DNA of 64,000 nt from an uncultured Prevotella sp. (GTDB lineage: Bacteria; Bacteroidota; Bacteroidia; Bacteroidales; Bacteroidaceae). The translations under genes and the position numbers were made by a program. Within the stretch, counting starts at the first letter, position 1. The number at the start of each line of letters is the position of its first letter. The stretch covers positions 1 through 64,000 of the forward strand of contig CAJOFA010000009.1 of the NCBI GenBank assembly GCA_905233985.1, written 5' to 3'. A model generated the notes under the pieces. It was not told the DNA's origin. It searched no databases and worked only from the letters and a program-made list of their open reading frames with translations. This document shows, piece after piece, positions 15,788 through 27,662 of the stretch.

Positions 15788-15835
15788 AGGGTTGTCTATA
15801 AGGTTGTCTAGAGAGTTATCTAAAGGGTTAGTCAT
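15788..15835. repeat. 12-bp tandem repeat, four degenerate units
   Basis: Units AGGGTTGTCTAT, AAGGTTGTCTAG, AGAGTTATCTAA and AGGGTTAGTCAT, placed directly after the patatin stop. Each unit contains a stop triplet in some frame. Function unknown. Confidence 0.6.
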
Positions 15836-16680
15836 CCAAACCAGAACGTCCTGATGTTCTCCAGCTGTTGCTCTCCCTTGCGGCGGCCGAGGTCATAGGC
15901 GCGGCGCATCTGGGTGGCATCGTGTGAGACGTGGCCAATAGGGATGGGGGCATCGGGGCGAATGACGAGACAGCGGCCTTCGCGTTCTGCCTGACTGACG
16001 AAGGCCAGCTGTTCGTTATACATGATGTGGCGGCGGTCCATCGCGGCAATCATCTGGGGATACTTACGCAGGGCGATGCGCATGAGCGGCATCAGCCGGT
16101 TATGCTCCTTGCGGTAGCCCTGCGGCTGGGTGAGGATGACGACGTTACGGTCGTAGCCGATGGATTCATAATATCGCAGGGGTATGGAGTCGCTCACGCC
16201 GCCGTCGAGCAACAGCCGCCCACCGACACGCACCACCTTCGATGCCAATGGCATGGATGCTGAGGCGCGTATCCAGTCGTAGGTGTCGTGGTCAACATGC
16301 ATGAGCCGCTGATAGACGGGTTGCCCCGTCAGCACATCGGTACACACGGCAATGAAGTCCATGGGGTTACGGTCGAAGGCGTCGTCGTCGAACACGTCAA
16401 ACTGCTTCGGTACGATGTGATAGCCGAACTCGGCGTTGAAGTAGTCGCCCGTCTTCAGTAATGATTGCCAGCCGCTGTAGCGCTTGTCACGTGCATAGCG
16501 GGTGTTATAGCAGATGGCACGTCCTGCCTGTCTGGACTTGTAGTTACACCCGAAGGCGGCGCCTGCCGACACGCCGATGAGTCCGTCGGGCCAGATGCCC
16601 GCTTCCATCAGCACGTCAAGGATACCTGCCGTCCATAGGCCGCGCATGGCTCCGCCTTCGAGTACAAGTCCTCTTTTCAT
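15832..16680 (-). CDS. patatin-like phospholipase (YjjU family)
   Basis: A 282-residue serine lipase of the patatin fold, probably cytoplasmic since no signal peptide is seen. It shows the oxyanion-hole start LVLEGGAMRGLWTAGIL (6-22), the nucleophile elbow GVSAG and the catalytic DGG in LLDGGVSDSIP. The Ser-Asp dyad is therefore complete. The likely activity is acyl-ester hydrolysis on phospholipids. The ATG at 16680 is preferred to the TTG at 16683. The gene starts 6 bp after the GH97 stop and would be read with the starch enzymes, although its function is unrelated to them. Confidence 0.85.
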   Translation of the reverse strand: MKRGLVLEGGAMRGLWTAGILDVLMEAGIWPDGLIGVSAGAAFGCNYKSRQAGRAICYNTRYARDKRYSGWQSLLKTGDYFNAEFGYHIVPKQFDVFDDDAFDRNPMDFIAVCTDVLTGQPVYQRLMHVDHDTYDWIRASASMPLASKVVRVGGRLLLDGGVSDSIPLRYYESIGYDRNVVILTQPQGYRKEHNRLMPLMRIALRKYPQMIAAMDRRHIMYNEQLAFVSQAEREGRCLVIRPDAPIPIGHVSHDATQMRRAYDLGRRKGEQQLENIRTFWFG

Positions 16681-16686
16681 CAAGAA

Positions 16687-19032
<2,346 letters not shown>

Positions 19033-19057
19033 TTACCTTTTACTTTTTTACCTTTAT

Positions 19058-21679
19058 CTATCTGCGTCCGCTCTGCGTGATGAGTGTCCTGACGGTCTCG
19101 TTGAACTCGTCGGCCTTCATCAGGTCTTCGATATTCATGTGCATGCGGTAGCGCCAGTAGTGACGTGGGTTGGCAGGGATATTGATGCGCTCTGCGTTCT
19201 GGTCGGGCAGTCGCAGACGCTCATCGATAGACATCCAGTCTTGCCATGAGAGCAGACAGAGCATCGAGGGTGACGTGAGGTGACGGCTGACGATGTCCTT
19301 AGCCAACCAGCCAGGCAGAGGATGCGGTGCGGCATCACTGCGGCGCAGCGACGTGTTGTAGTACTCCTGCGTCTGTGCTTCATCCTCGTCCCACCACTGA
19401 CGGAGCGTGGGCATGTCGTGGGTGCTGATGGTATCCACGCTGCGATAAGGATTATGGGAGAGCTTTCCGAAGCGCACGGTGTCATCCTTCGGCATGGACT
19501 GTATCTCCAGCGAGAGGATGCGCAGCTCGTTCATCACCCAGGGCACGCAGTCGGGCACCATACCGAGGTCCTCGGCACAGACGAGCATACGGGTGGCCTG
19601 CGTCAAGCGCGGCAACTTCTTCATGGCCTCATGATACCAGAACTGGTTGTTGCGACGATAGAAATAGTCGTTATAGAGGCGGTTGAAGTTGTACTTGTCG
19701 CCGTCGCAGAGTGTCTCATAGATAAAGTCGTTCTGCACGCCGATGCGCGGATGGAACTTCTGACCGTCCTTGCGGTCGGGCACGAAGAGTACGTCGCTGA
19801 CGAGTGCATAGAGGGCATCTCTTAGATTGTTGAGGGCTTCCTGATCAGACGAGGGAATCGTCTGACACTCAGACTTCCACCATGCCTCCACCTTGCGCTG
19901 GGTGTCGAACTCGGGCTTCATCTGCCACAGGTCGTCATGCTTGCGGTCGAGGAAGGTATCCTTGACATACTGGGCGCGGTCACCGAAGATGCGGTCGAGT
20001 GTCCAGTCAGCAATGAACGGAGTGGTGAAGAGGTCCTGCTGCCACTGCAGACCGTAACCCTCAATCTCAGAAATGGTCATGCCGAGCGAGGGTGAGAACT
20101 GTCCAAGCAGTCCGTGTACGGCATGGATGGGAATCTCCCAGATGCGGAAGAAACCGAGCACGTGGTCGATGCGGTAGGCATCGAAGTACTCTGCCATCTT
20201 ACGGAAGCGACGCACCCACCACTGGCAGCCGTCCTCGAGCATAACGTCCCAGTTGTAGGTGGGGAAACCCCAGTTCTGACCGTTTGCCGAGAACGGATCG
20301 GGCGGCGCACCGGCCTGACCGTCAAGGTTGAAGTATTTGGGCTCTACCCAGGCTTCCACGCCGTCGCGTGAGATACCAATGGGGATGTCACCCTTCAGAA
20401 TGATGCGGTGTGCACGGGCATATTCATGAGCTGAGCGCATCTGCTGGTCGAGATTGTACTGTACGAAGTACCAGAACTCGGCGGTGCCTTGCTTGTCACG
20501 GTTAACGCAGAACTGTGCATAAGGCTCCAGCCATGACTTGTTATGCTCGAAGAACTGCTTGTACGTGGCACGACGGCGAACGGAAGCCCACTCCTGCTTG
20601 AACAGAATATGCAGATACTCCATCTTGGCCGTGAACATACGCTCGTAGTCTATCTGCGGCAGGGCGTTCAGCTCCTGTCGCAACGCCTCGAACTTGTTTC
20701 TCTGCTCTTCATCCTTGATTTCAGGCAACTGACGGAAATCTGTGTACTGTGGATGCAGGGCATAGATGCTGATGGCATTATAGGGATAGGAGTCCTGCCA
20801 TGTGCCGGTGATGTTGGTGTCGTTGATGGGTAGCACCTGTAGCACGCGCTGTCCGGTCATGTCAGCCCAGTCAACCATCTTCTTCAAGTCACCGAAGTCG
20901 CCCACGCCGAACGAGCCCTCGCTGCGCAGCGAGAAGATGGGAATCACCGTGCCGGCACCCTTCCATGCATGGATGGGGAAGAAGGCTTGTGACAGTTCAT
21001 AGACAACCACTTCATTCTCCTGTAAAGTAGGAAGGTCGATTGTGCGGTTCATGGAGTTCTCCCACATATGGGGGATATCGTCTTTCCCGTTCAGCACGAG
21101 GAACTTAAACTCCATGTGGAGGCTCTTGAACTTGTCGGCATCGAGCGACACCACCCATTCATGGTATTCATGCTCTGCCATAGGCAGGGCGCGGTCAATC
21201 TCCCAGGCTCCTAATGACTCGTCAGCGCCCACCACGGCAAGACGTTCGCCCAACCGCAGCTGTGGTGCACGTACCTTCAGACGGACGGTGCGTGTGAATT
21301 CCGACTTTGTGCTCAGCTCGCGCTTGCGGGCCGCCACGCACTCGGTAAAAGCAGAGCTATACATATAGGCGTCGTCGGGAATGTCGAGCCAGTGGTCGTA
21401 AACCGTATAGCGGGCTCCCTTGACGGCAGCGAACTCCAACCGGTGAGGCTCTACGAGCCATTCCGTACGTGTAACTCGGTCACCGCGTTCCACACTGTAG
21501 TAATAATCAATGTGTTCACCGGCCTTGGCCGTGACATTCACGTCCACGCTCCAGTGCTGCCCGTCCAGCGTCATCATCTTGTGCCGGTCAGGACGTTTTA
21601 CTTCATCTTCAGAAAGGATGTTGAGTGTCAGATTCTCCCCAAAAGTGGTTTGATACTGTAGGTTAAATTGTAACTTCAT
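19058..21679 (-). CDS. malQ: 4-alpha-glucanotransferase, GH77 with two CBM20 domains
   Basis: A cytoplasmic disproportionating enzyme of 873 residues that moves glucan chains between maltooligosaccharides and releases glucose. Residues 1-120 and about 130-260 are two starch-binding CBM20 modules (RLKVRAPQLRLGERLAVVGA opens the second). From about 270 comes the GH77 barrel with the nucleophile in FDAYRIDHVLGFFR, the acid in VCAEDLGMVPDCV and the transition-state Asp in STHDMPTLRQWW. This layout is that of plant DPE2 and Bacteroidetes homologs, longer than E. coli MalQ. There is no signal peptide. A possible LacI half-operator lies about 90 bp upstream. Confidence 0.93.
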   Translation of the reverse strand: MKLQFNLQYQTTFGENLTLNILSEDEVKRPDRHKMMTLDGQHWSVDVNVTAKAGEHIDYYYSVERGDRVTRTEWLVEPHRLEFAAVKGARYTVYDHWLDIPDDAYMYSSAFTECVAARKRELSTKSEFTRTVRLKVRAPQLRLGERLAVVGADESLGAWEIDRALPMAEHEYHEWVVSLDADKFKSLHMEFKFLVLNGKDDIPHMWENSMNRTIDLPTLQENEVVVYELSQAFFPIHAWKGAGTVIPIFSLRSEGSFGVGDFGDLKKMVDWADMTGQRVLQVLPINDTNITGTWQDSYPYNAISIYALHPQYTDFRQLPEIKDEEQRNKFEALRQELNALPQIDYERMFTAKMEYLHILFKQEWASVRRRATYKQFFEHNKSWLEPYAQFCVNRDKQGTAEFWYFVQYNLDQQMRSAHEYARAHRIILKGDIPIGISRDGVEAWVEPKYFNLDGQAGAPPDPFSANGQNWGFPTYNWDVMLEDGCQWWVRRFRKMAEYFDAYRIDHVLGFFRIWEIPIHAVHGLLGQFSPSLGMTISEIEGYGLQWQQDLFTTPFIADWTLDRIFGDRAQYVKDTFLDRKHDDLWQMKPEFDTQRKVEAWWKSECQTIPSSDQEALNNLRDALYALVSDVLFVPDRKDGQKFHPRIGVQNDFIYETLCDGDKYNFNRLYNDYFYRRNNQFWYHEAMKKLPRLTQATRMLVCAEDLGMVPDCVPWVMNELRILSLEIQSMPKDDTVRFGKLSHNPYRSVDTISTHDMPTLRQWWDEDEAQTQEYYNTSLRRSDAAPHPLPGWLAKDIVSRHLTSPSMLCLLSWQDWMSIDERLRLPDQNAERINIPANPRHYWRYRMHMNIEDLMKADEFNETVRTLITQSGRR

Positions 21680-21767
21680 ATAGCTTTCGTTTTGTTTCTG
21701 CGTGTAAAATTACAAATAATAACAACACCGTGTCCCTTTAGACCTCTTTAATTCAACGATAAACTGC

Positions 21768-21779
21768 GCAAACGATTAC
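21768..21779. promoter_or_regulatory. possible second LacI-type operator
   Basis: GCAAACGATTAC matches the perfect site GCAAACGTTTGC (inside 24471-24484) at 9 of 12 positions, with the left half complete. It is placed 89-100 bp upstream of the GH77 start, in the gap before the MFS gene. Confidence 0.4.
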
Positions 21780-21858
21780 ATCCCTTACGCCACGACAAAG
21801 TCTTTTCACATAAGCTAAGTATATAATAATATATAATAATGTTCGCGCGCGCAAACTC

Positions 21859-21898
21859 AAAAAAAAGTTGGCGATTCCCGAAACGAGAACCGCCAGCT
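21859..21898 (-). terminator. terminator of the MFS gene
   Basis: On the minus strand a stem GCTGGCGGTTC/GAATCGCCAAC (10 of 11 pairs, counting one G-U) is followed by eight T. It lies 21 bp after the MFS stop. Confidence 0.8.
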
Positions 21899-21918
21899 CT
21901 GTAATAAAGAGTGGTTTG

Positions 21919-23286
21919 TTACTTCTTCTTTTCGCGAATGACGAACACGCAGGCAGAACCGATAAGTAGCAGAACGCCAGCGACAATCATCATAGAGTAC
22001 TGATGGCTACCCACGGCATGGAGGATGACGCCACCGACAAGGGCAGCCACAATCTGCGGCACACAAATCGTTCCGTTGAACAGGCCGAGGTAGGCTCCCA
22101 TGTGACCGTAGCCCTGCAGGGCATTCGTCACGAACGTAAACGGCATGGCGAGCATGGCAGCCCAAGCACAGCCAATGAGCACGAAGGGAATGAAGAGCAC
22201 GTACTGATTACTGATGAACGGCACCATTGCGAAACCGATGCCGCCAAGCACAAGACTCAGAGAATAAGCCAGTTTCGTGTTCTTGAACTGAGGTAATACA
22301 GCGGCCCAGATGACACTGCCTACTGCTTGTACGGCAAAGAGCACGCCGACCCAGTTACCTGCTTCCTGGAATGCCTTGGATGTGGTATCGGTGGAATCCC
22401 ATACCGTCTCAGCCACAGCACCTGTGGTATAGGTCCACATATAGAGGAATGCCGACCAGCTGAAGAACTGTACCAGTCCGACCTTCCAGAATGTTGAGGG
22501 CGCGTTCTTCAGAAGGGTGAACCAGTTGCCGGAACTCTCGGTGTTCTCTGATTTCTGTGAGTCCTCACTGACCCCGTTATACTCCTTGTATTCCGCTGGG
22601 TTCCACTCCTTTACCTTCAGCGTGGTATAGATGACGCAGAGGATGAGAATAGCTGCACCAATATAGAACGACCAAATGACAGAGTCGGGTACGATGCCCT
22701 TCGGGGCTTCGTTGGCAATGCCTAAGAAGGTGAAGAAGAAGGGGAACAGGTAGCCCACCACGGAACCGGCGTTACACAGGAACGACTGGATGGAGTAGGC
22801 CTTGGCCTTCTGTTTCTCGTTCACCATGTCGCCTACCAGCATCTTAAATGGCTGCATGGCCATGTTGATACTGGTGTCAAGCAGCATGAGCATCAGCAGA
22901 CCAAAGAGCATAGTAACGCCTAATGTAGTAATGATAGCATACATGCCATTATCTCCGAAAGACCATGGGCTGAAGTTGAAACTTCCTGCATTAGGCAGCA
23001 GACACATCACTGCTACGGCTACGGTAGCACCCACAAACAGGTAGGGAATGCGGCGTCCGAAACGTGTCCATGTCTTGTCACTTAGTGTTCCGACAATCGG
23101 TTGCACCAGAATACCCATCAGCGGAGGGAGAATCCAGAAGAAACTCAGGTCGTGCGGATCGGCACCGAGCGTCTGAAATATTCGCGAGATATTCGCGCTC
23201 TGCAAGGCGTAAGCTATCTGCACGCCAAAGAACCCAAAACTCAGGTTCCATAAATTCCAAAAACTTAAATCAGGCTTCTGTTTCAT
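21919..23286 (-). CDS. MFS sugar transporter (SLC45/maltose type)
   Basis: A 455-residue inner-membrane carrier with 12 predicted membrane segments, probably taking maltose or maltooligosaccharides from periplasm to cytoplasm. It begins MKQKPDLSFWNLWNLSFGFF, typical of the SLC45-like sugar:cation symporters next to starch loci, and has the loop motif GTLSDKTWTRFGRRIPY after segment 2. A longer frame from 23460 overlaps the lacI gene and has no membrane character, so the ATG at 23286 is used. The gene starts 46 bp after lacI and is probably cotranscribed with it. A terminator follows. Exact substrate is inferred from the neighbours. Confidence 0.88.
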   Translation of the reverse strand: MKQKPDLSFWNLWNLSFGFFGVQIAYALQSANISRIFQTLGADPHDLSFFWILPPLMGILVQPIVGTLSDKTWTRFGRRIPYLFVGATVAVAVMCLLPNAGSFNFSPWSFGDNGMYAIITTLGVTMLFGLLMLMLLDTSINMAMQPFKMLVGDMVNEKQKAKAYSIQSFLCNAGSVVGYLFPFFFTFLGIANEAPKGIVPDSVIWSFYIGAAILILCVIYTTLKVKEWNPAEYKEYNGVSEDSQKSENTESSGNWFTLLKNAPSTFWKVGLVQFFSWSAFLYMWTYTTGAVAETVWDSTDTTSKAFQEAGNWVGVLFAVQAVGSVIWAAVLPQFKNTKLAYSLSLVLGGIGFAMVPFISNQYVLFIPFVLIGCAWAAMLAMPFTFVTNALQGYGHMGAYLGLFNGTICVPQIVAALVGGVILHAVGSHQYSMMIVAGVLLLIGSACVFVIREKKK

Positions 23287-23332
23287 AATATAATGTTTTT
23301 TCGTGTCTATTCGTATTTGTCCGATGCTGAAT

Positions 23333-24364
23333 CTATCGTGTGGTGCCGCGAATGATGAGTCGGGTGCGGACGATGCGGCGCTCCATCTTGTCGCGGGGGA
23401 TAGTACCTTCCACGTGACCAATGAGAATGTTCGCAGCCTCTTCGCCCACCATGACGCCACGCTGCTCCACGGTGGTCAGCATCGGGTCGCATGCTACGGC
23501 ACGCTGTCCGTTGGTGAAGCCGCAGATGCTCACGTCATCAGGCACCCGTAGCCCCATACGCTTGGCAGTGTAAAGAATGCCGATAGCAGTATCGTCGTTA
23601 ACGGCAAAGAATCCGTCGGGGCGGTTGTCCATCTGCAGAATTTCCGGGGTAATAGCCTCTGCGTCGGTACGGTTGTCGCAGAAGCGCATCAGTGTTTCAT
23701 CGGGATGAATACCATGTTTTAAAAGCGCGTCTTTATAGCCATTGTAGCGGTTCTTGGAAATCTCAAGCGTCATCGAAGAGCCATAAAACGCGATGCGGCG
23801 GCAGCCTGTCTCAATAAGATGGGTGACGGCATTGAAAGCGCCCATATAGTCATCCACCACTACGCGGCTTGCATGGACACCAGTACAGATACGGTCATAA
23901 AACACCAGCGGCACGCCGGCATCAATCAGACGCTGGAAATGCTCATAGTGCAGCGTGTCCTTGGCTTGTGACACGATGACGCCGCACACCTTGTTCTCAT
24001 AGAAAGACTGACATATCTTTACCTCGCGCTCATACTGCTCGGCGCTCTGCGCCACCAAGATACGGTAGCCGCGTGCCGAGGCTTCCTCTTCAATGCCTGA
24101 CAGCACTGACGAGAAATAGAAATGAGTAAACTCGGGAATGATGACACCGATGAGCTTAAGCGGTTTGACTCGCGAGTGGCGAAGGGACTCAGCTATCATA
24201 TTCGGAGCAAAGTTGTGCTCACGGGCATATTTCTGGATAGCGGTTCGACGCTCAGCACTGATACGCGGCGAATCTTTCAGCGCACGTGACACGGTAGCGA
24301 CGGATGTTCCAAACTCCTTCGCTATATCTTTCATTGTCAGCGGTGTTTTTTCTTCTATTGCCAT
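23333..24364 (-). CDS. LacI-family transcription regulator of the starch locus
   Basis: A 343-residue repressor: N-terminal helix-turn-helix TMKDIAKEFGTSVATVSRAL (10-29) with hinge helix, then a sugar-binding periplasmic-protein-like domain (LKLIGVIIPEFTHFYFSSVL, DDYMGAFNAVTHLIETGCRR, GFFAVNDDTAIGIL). It should bind the palindrome 24471-24484 between itself and susC and respond to an intracellular sugar. Bacteroides starch loci use the membrane regulator SusR instead, so control here differs. Its -7 box is at 24408-24415. Repressor or activator role cannot be told from sequence. Confidence 0.9.
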   Translation of the reverse strand: MAIEEKTPLTMKDIAKEFGTSVATVSRALKDSPRISAERRTAIQKYAREHNFAPNMIAESLRHSRVKPLKLIGVIIPEFTHFYFSSVLSGIEEEASARGYRILVAQSAEQYEREVKICQSFYENKVCGVIVSQAKDTLHYEHFQRLIDAGVPLVFYDRICTGVHASRVVVDDYMGAFNAVTHLIETGCRRIAFYGSSMTLEISKNRYNGYKDALLKHGIHPDETLMRFCDNRTDAEAITPEILQMDNRPDGFFAVNDDTAIGILYTAKRMGLRVPDDVSICGFTNGQRAVACDPMLTTVEQRGVMVGEEAANILIGHVEGTIPRDKMERRIVRTRLIIRGTTR

Positions 24365-24407
24365 AGGTGGATGTTTGTTCTTGGTGTTCTTTTCCTAAAC
24401 CCTGATG

Positions 24408-24415
24408 CAAAGTTA
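24408..24415 (-). promoter_or_regulatory. -7 box for lacI-MFS
   Basis: TAACTTTG on the minus strand, 43 bp before the lacI start, matching TAnnTTTG. Confidence 0.6.
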
Positions 24416-24470
24416 GGAATTAAGACTGAATGTCGCGCACGTACATTATTAATATTATGCGTTCCTATTA

Positions 24471-24484
24471 TGCAAACGTTTGCA
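24471..24484. promoter_or_regulatory. perfect LacI-type operator
   Basis: TGCAAACGTTTGCA is a 14-bp perfect palindrome with the central CG typical of LacI-family sites. It lies between the divergent lacI and susC promoters, 56 bp upstream of the susC -7 box, so it could serve both. Confidence 0.85.
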
Positions 24485-24539
24485 CTCTTAAAACTATTGT
24501 TTTAACCCTTAAAAAAGTACAACGAACGTAAAACAAACC

Positions 24540-24547
24540 TATCTTTG
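24540..24547 (+). promoter_or_regulatory. -7 box for the susCDEF operon
   Basis: TATCTTTG, 64 bp before the susC ATG, so the operon has a leader of about 60 nt. No clear -33 TTTG is seen. Confidence 0.65.
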
Positions 24548-24611
24548 CAGTTGATTTAAGTCAAAAAAGTAAAATTTACTACAAATTTCATAACACTAAC
24601 TTAAAAAATTA

Positions 24612-27600
24612 ATGATGAAGCAGGTAAACATTAGAGTTCCGCTTAGAATGTTGGTCCTTGTTTTGGGGCTGATTCTATCGGCAAGTGCCTTTGCACAGCA
24701 GATAACTGTCAAAGGACATGTGAAGGATGCTCAAGAAGAACCTATCATCGGTGCAACGGTACGTGTTGTAGGAACACAAACGGCCGTCATCACCGACATT
24801 GATGGTAACTTCACTGTTCAGGCCAATCAAGGTGCCAGCATCCAGGTTACTTACATCGGCTATCAGACGGCAACCGCCACCGCTGCTCCGCAGATGGTGA
24901 TTGTGTTGGAGGATGAAGCCAACTCACTGAACGAAGTGGTGGTCATCGGTTATGGTCAGGTCAAGAAAAACGACTTGACTGGATCTGTGGCCGCATTGAA
25001 GCCTGACACCAAGAACAAGGGTCTTGTTGTTAACCCGCAGGATCTGTTGGCCGGTAAGGTCGCCGGTGTCTCTGTCACGAGTGATGGCGGTACGCCTGGT
25101 GGTGGTTCTACCATCCGTATCCGTGGTGGTTCGTCGTTGAATGCATCAAACTCTCCGCTGGTGGTCATCGACGGTGTGCCCATGGGCAATGAGGGTGTCA
25201 AGGGTCTTGCTAACCCTCTCTCGATGGTCAACCCGCAGGACATTGAGTCATTCAACGTGCTGAAGAGTGCCTCGGCAACAGCTATCTATGGTAGCCGTGG
25301 TTCTAACGGTGTCATTATCATCACCACAAAGAAGGGCCGTCGCGGTCAGGCACCGCAGGTGTCCTATGCCGGAAGCATTTCCATCAGCTCTAAGAAGAAG
25401 ACTATTGACGTGATGGACGGTGACGCCTATCGTCAGTACATTGCCAACACCTTCGGTGCAGAGAGCGATGAATCAAAGTTGTTAGGCAATGCAAACACTG
25501 ACTGGCAGGATGAGATTTACCGCACAGCAGTGAGCCACGACCACAACATCACCGTGTCTGGTTCTATCGGCGACAATCTGCCCTATCGCATTTCTTTGGG
25601 CTACACCAAACAGCAGGGTATTCTGAAGACCTCAGACTTCCAGCGTTATACCGCAGCCGTGAATCTCAACCCGTCGTTCTTTGAGGACCATCTGACGGTG
25701 AGCCTCAGTGCCAAGGGTATGTGGGCTAAGTCACAGTATGCTGACGGTGAGGCCATCGGTGCCGCTGTATGGTACGACCCGACACAGCCCGTCTATAGCG
25801 ATGAGTACGAGACAACTGGTGGATACAGACAGTGGATGACTGACGGTTCTGCCTTCGGTGATCCCAAGTGGGGAACAGTCTTCAACGCCCAGGCAACGAA
25901 GAACCCCGTTTCCATTCTTGATCTGAAGGACGACCGTGCCATCAGCCGTTCTTTCATCGGCAATGCAGAGCTTGACTATAAGATTCACGGTTTTGAGGAT
26001 CTGCGCCTCCACCTGACTCTTGGCATGGACGTGTCAAAGGGCCGTCAGTGGACCGACGTAGAGCGTACCTCTCCACAGGCCGTTTACTATGGCTCAACAG
26101 GATGGGACAACATTGCTAAGCGTAACCTCTCGCTGAGCACCTATGCACAGTATTACAAGGACTTCAACGAGAAACACCACTTTGATATCATGGGTGGTTA
26201 TGAGTGGCAGCATTTCTGGCGCACACAGACCAACAACTATTGGGGATCATATCCGCTGACAGCTCCCAACCCCACGTCTGCCGCTTATTACAACTGGCGT
26301 CTTTATAACTACAGCACCGAGAACTACCTCGTGTCATTCTTCGGACGTATGAACTACATCTTTGCTGACCGTTATTATCTCACGGCTACTATCCGTGACG
26401 ACGGTTCTTCACGTTTCAAGGACCACTGGGCAGTATTCCCCTCTATTGCTGTAGCATGGAAGATGAGTGAGGAGAAACCTCTCAAGGACCTTGGCTGGCT
26501 CTCTGATTTGAAGCTTCGTCTTGACTATGGTAAGACTGGTCAGCAGGAAGGCATCGGCGACTACAATTACTTCGCCGTCTATCAGATTTCTTCCGGCACC
26601 AATGGTTTCTATCCTGTTACCGGTACGGGCGTACTCTATCGTCCGACAGCTTACGACGCTAACCTGAAGTGGGAGACTACCACTACCTACAATGTCGGTC
26701 TTGACTTCGGTTTCATGAACCAGCGCCTCTCGGGTAGCATCGACTGGTACTATCGTAAGACCACCGACCTGATTAACGACGCTTATGTTGCAGCAGGTTC
26801 GAACTTCAAGAACATCGTTCGCACGAACATCGGTTCGCTGCGTAATACAGGTATTGAGTTTGCACTGAGTTGGAAGGCCATCCAGACAAAAGACTGGTTC
26901 TGGACCCTCGACTACAACGTAACCTACAACGACAACAAGATTACCGAGTTGATTGGTGGCGATGACCAGAACTACTTTATCCCTGTAGGTGGTATTTCTT
27001 CGGGTACAGGTAACAACGCACAGGCTCACGCCGTGGGACATCCCGCATTCTCTTACTATGTATTCCAGCAGGCTTACGACGCCAACGGACTGCCCATCGA
27101 GGGAATGGTGGTTGACCGCAACGGTGACGGTCAGATTACCGAGGCCGACAAGTACTACTATAAGAGCCCCATGGCTCCTGTGACGATGGGCTTGAGCTCT
27201 CGTCTTGAATACAAGAACTGGGACTTCGGTTTCTCACTCCGTGCCAGCATCGGCAACTACGTGTTCAACGACCTGATGGCCGGTGCCAGCAACGTCAGCA
27301 AGGCAGCTATTCACCAGACCGTCAACGGCGACTTCATGCAGAACCGCCCCTATAATGTGCTGGAGAAGAACTGGCAGAGCTGGGATTGGGTGCTCTCTGA
27401 CTACTTCGTACAGAACGGCTCGTTCCTGAAGTGTGACAACATCACGTTGGGTTACAGCTTCTCTGACCTCTTCAAGGGTGACTGCTATCATGGGCTCTCC
27501 GGTCGTATCTACGCATCGGCAACCAATGTGTTCACCATTACGAAATACAAGGGTATCGACCCGGAGGTGTTCGGTGGTATTGACAACAATCTCTATCCGC

Positions 27601-27641
27601 GTCCTATTACCTTCCAGCTTGGTCTGAACCTGAACTTCTAA
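24612..27641 (+). CDS. susC: SusC-like TonB-dependent outer-membrane transporter
   Basis: A 1009-residue outer-membrane channel that takes up starch oligosaccharides together with SusD, powered by TonB. Signal peptide 1-28 (ending SAFAQQ), then a carboxypeptidase-regulatory-like domain (ITVKGHVKDAQEEPIIGATV, about 30-110), a plug domain with GYGQVKKNDLTGSVAALKP and SNGVIIITTKKGR, then the 22-strand barrel ending LGLNLNF. Codon choice (GGT, GCT, AAG, CGT) is more biased than in the housekeeping genes nearby, which suggests high expression. First gene of susCDEF. The starch assignment rests on the GH97/GH77/SusEF context. Confidence 0.95.
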   Translation: MMKQVNIRVPLRMLVLVLGLILSASAFAQQITVKGHVKDAQEEPIIGATVRVVGTQTAVITDIDGNFTVQANQGASIQVTYIGYQTATATAAPQMVIVLEDEANSLNEVVVIGYGQVKKNDLTGSVAALKPDTKNKGLVVNPQDLLAGKVAGVSVTSDGGTPGGGSTIRIRGGSSLNASNSPLVVIDGVPMGNEGVKGLANPLSMVNPQDIESFNVLKSASATAIYGSRGSNGVIIITTKKGRRGQAPQVSYAGSISISSKKKTIDVMDGDAYRQYIANTFGAESDESKLLGNANTDWQDEIYRTAVSHDHNITVSGSIGDNLPYRISLGYTKQQGILKTSDFQRYTAAVNLNPSFFEDHLTVSLSAKGMWAKSQYADGEAIGAAVWYDPTQPVYSDEYETTGGYRQWMTDGSAFGDPKWGTVFNAQATKNPVSILDLKDDRAISRSFIGNAELDYKIHGFEDLRLHLTLGMDVSKGRQWTDVERTSPQAVYYGSTGWDNIAKRNLSLSTYAQYYKDFNEKHHFDIMGGYEWQHFWRTQTNNYWGSYPLTAPNPTSAAYYNWRLYNYSTENYLVSFFGRMNYIFADRYYLTATIRDDGSSRFKDHWAVFPSIAVAWKMSEEKPLKDLGWLSDLKLRLDYGKTGQQEGIGDYNYFAVYQISSGTNGFYPVTGTGVLYRPTAYDANLKWETTTTYNVGLDFGFMNQRLSGSIDWYYRKTTDLINDAYVAAGSNFKNIVRTNIGSLRNTGIEFALSWKAIQTKDWFWTLDYNVTYNDNKITELIGGDDQNYFIPVGGISSGTGNNAQAHAVGHPAFSYYVFQQAYDANGLPIEGMVVDRNGDGQITEADKYYYKSPMAPVTMGLSSRLEYKNWDFGFSLRASIGNYVFNDLMAGASNVSKAAIHQTVNGDFMQNRPYNVLEKNWQSWDWVLSDYFVQNGSFLKCDNITLGYSFSDLFKGDCYHGLSGRIYASATNVFTITKYKGIDPEVFGGIDNNLYPRPITFQLGLNLNF

Positions 27642-27662
27642 TTATAAGAAAGGAATAACAAT

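Noticed and set aside
23287..23460. 58-residue N-terminal extension of the MFS transporter
   Set aside because: It overlaps the 3' end of lacI in another frame and lacks membrane character; the family start is MKQKPDLSF at 23286.
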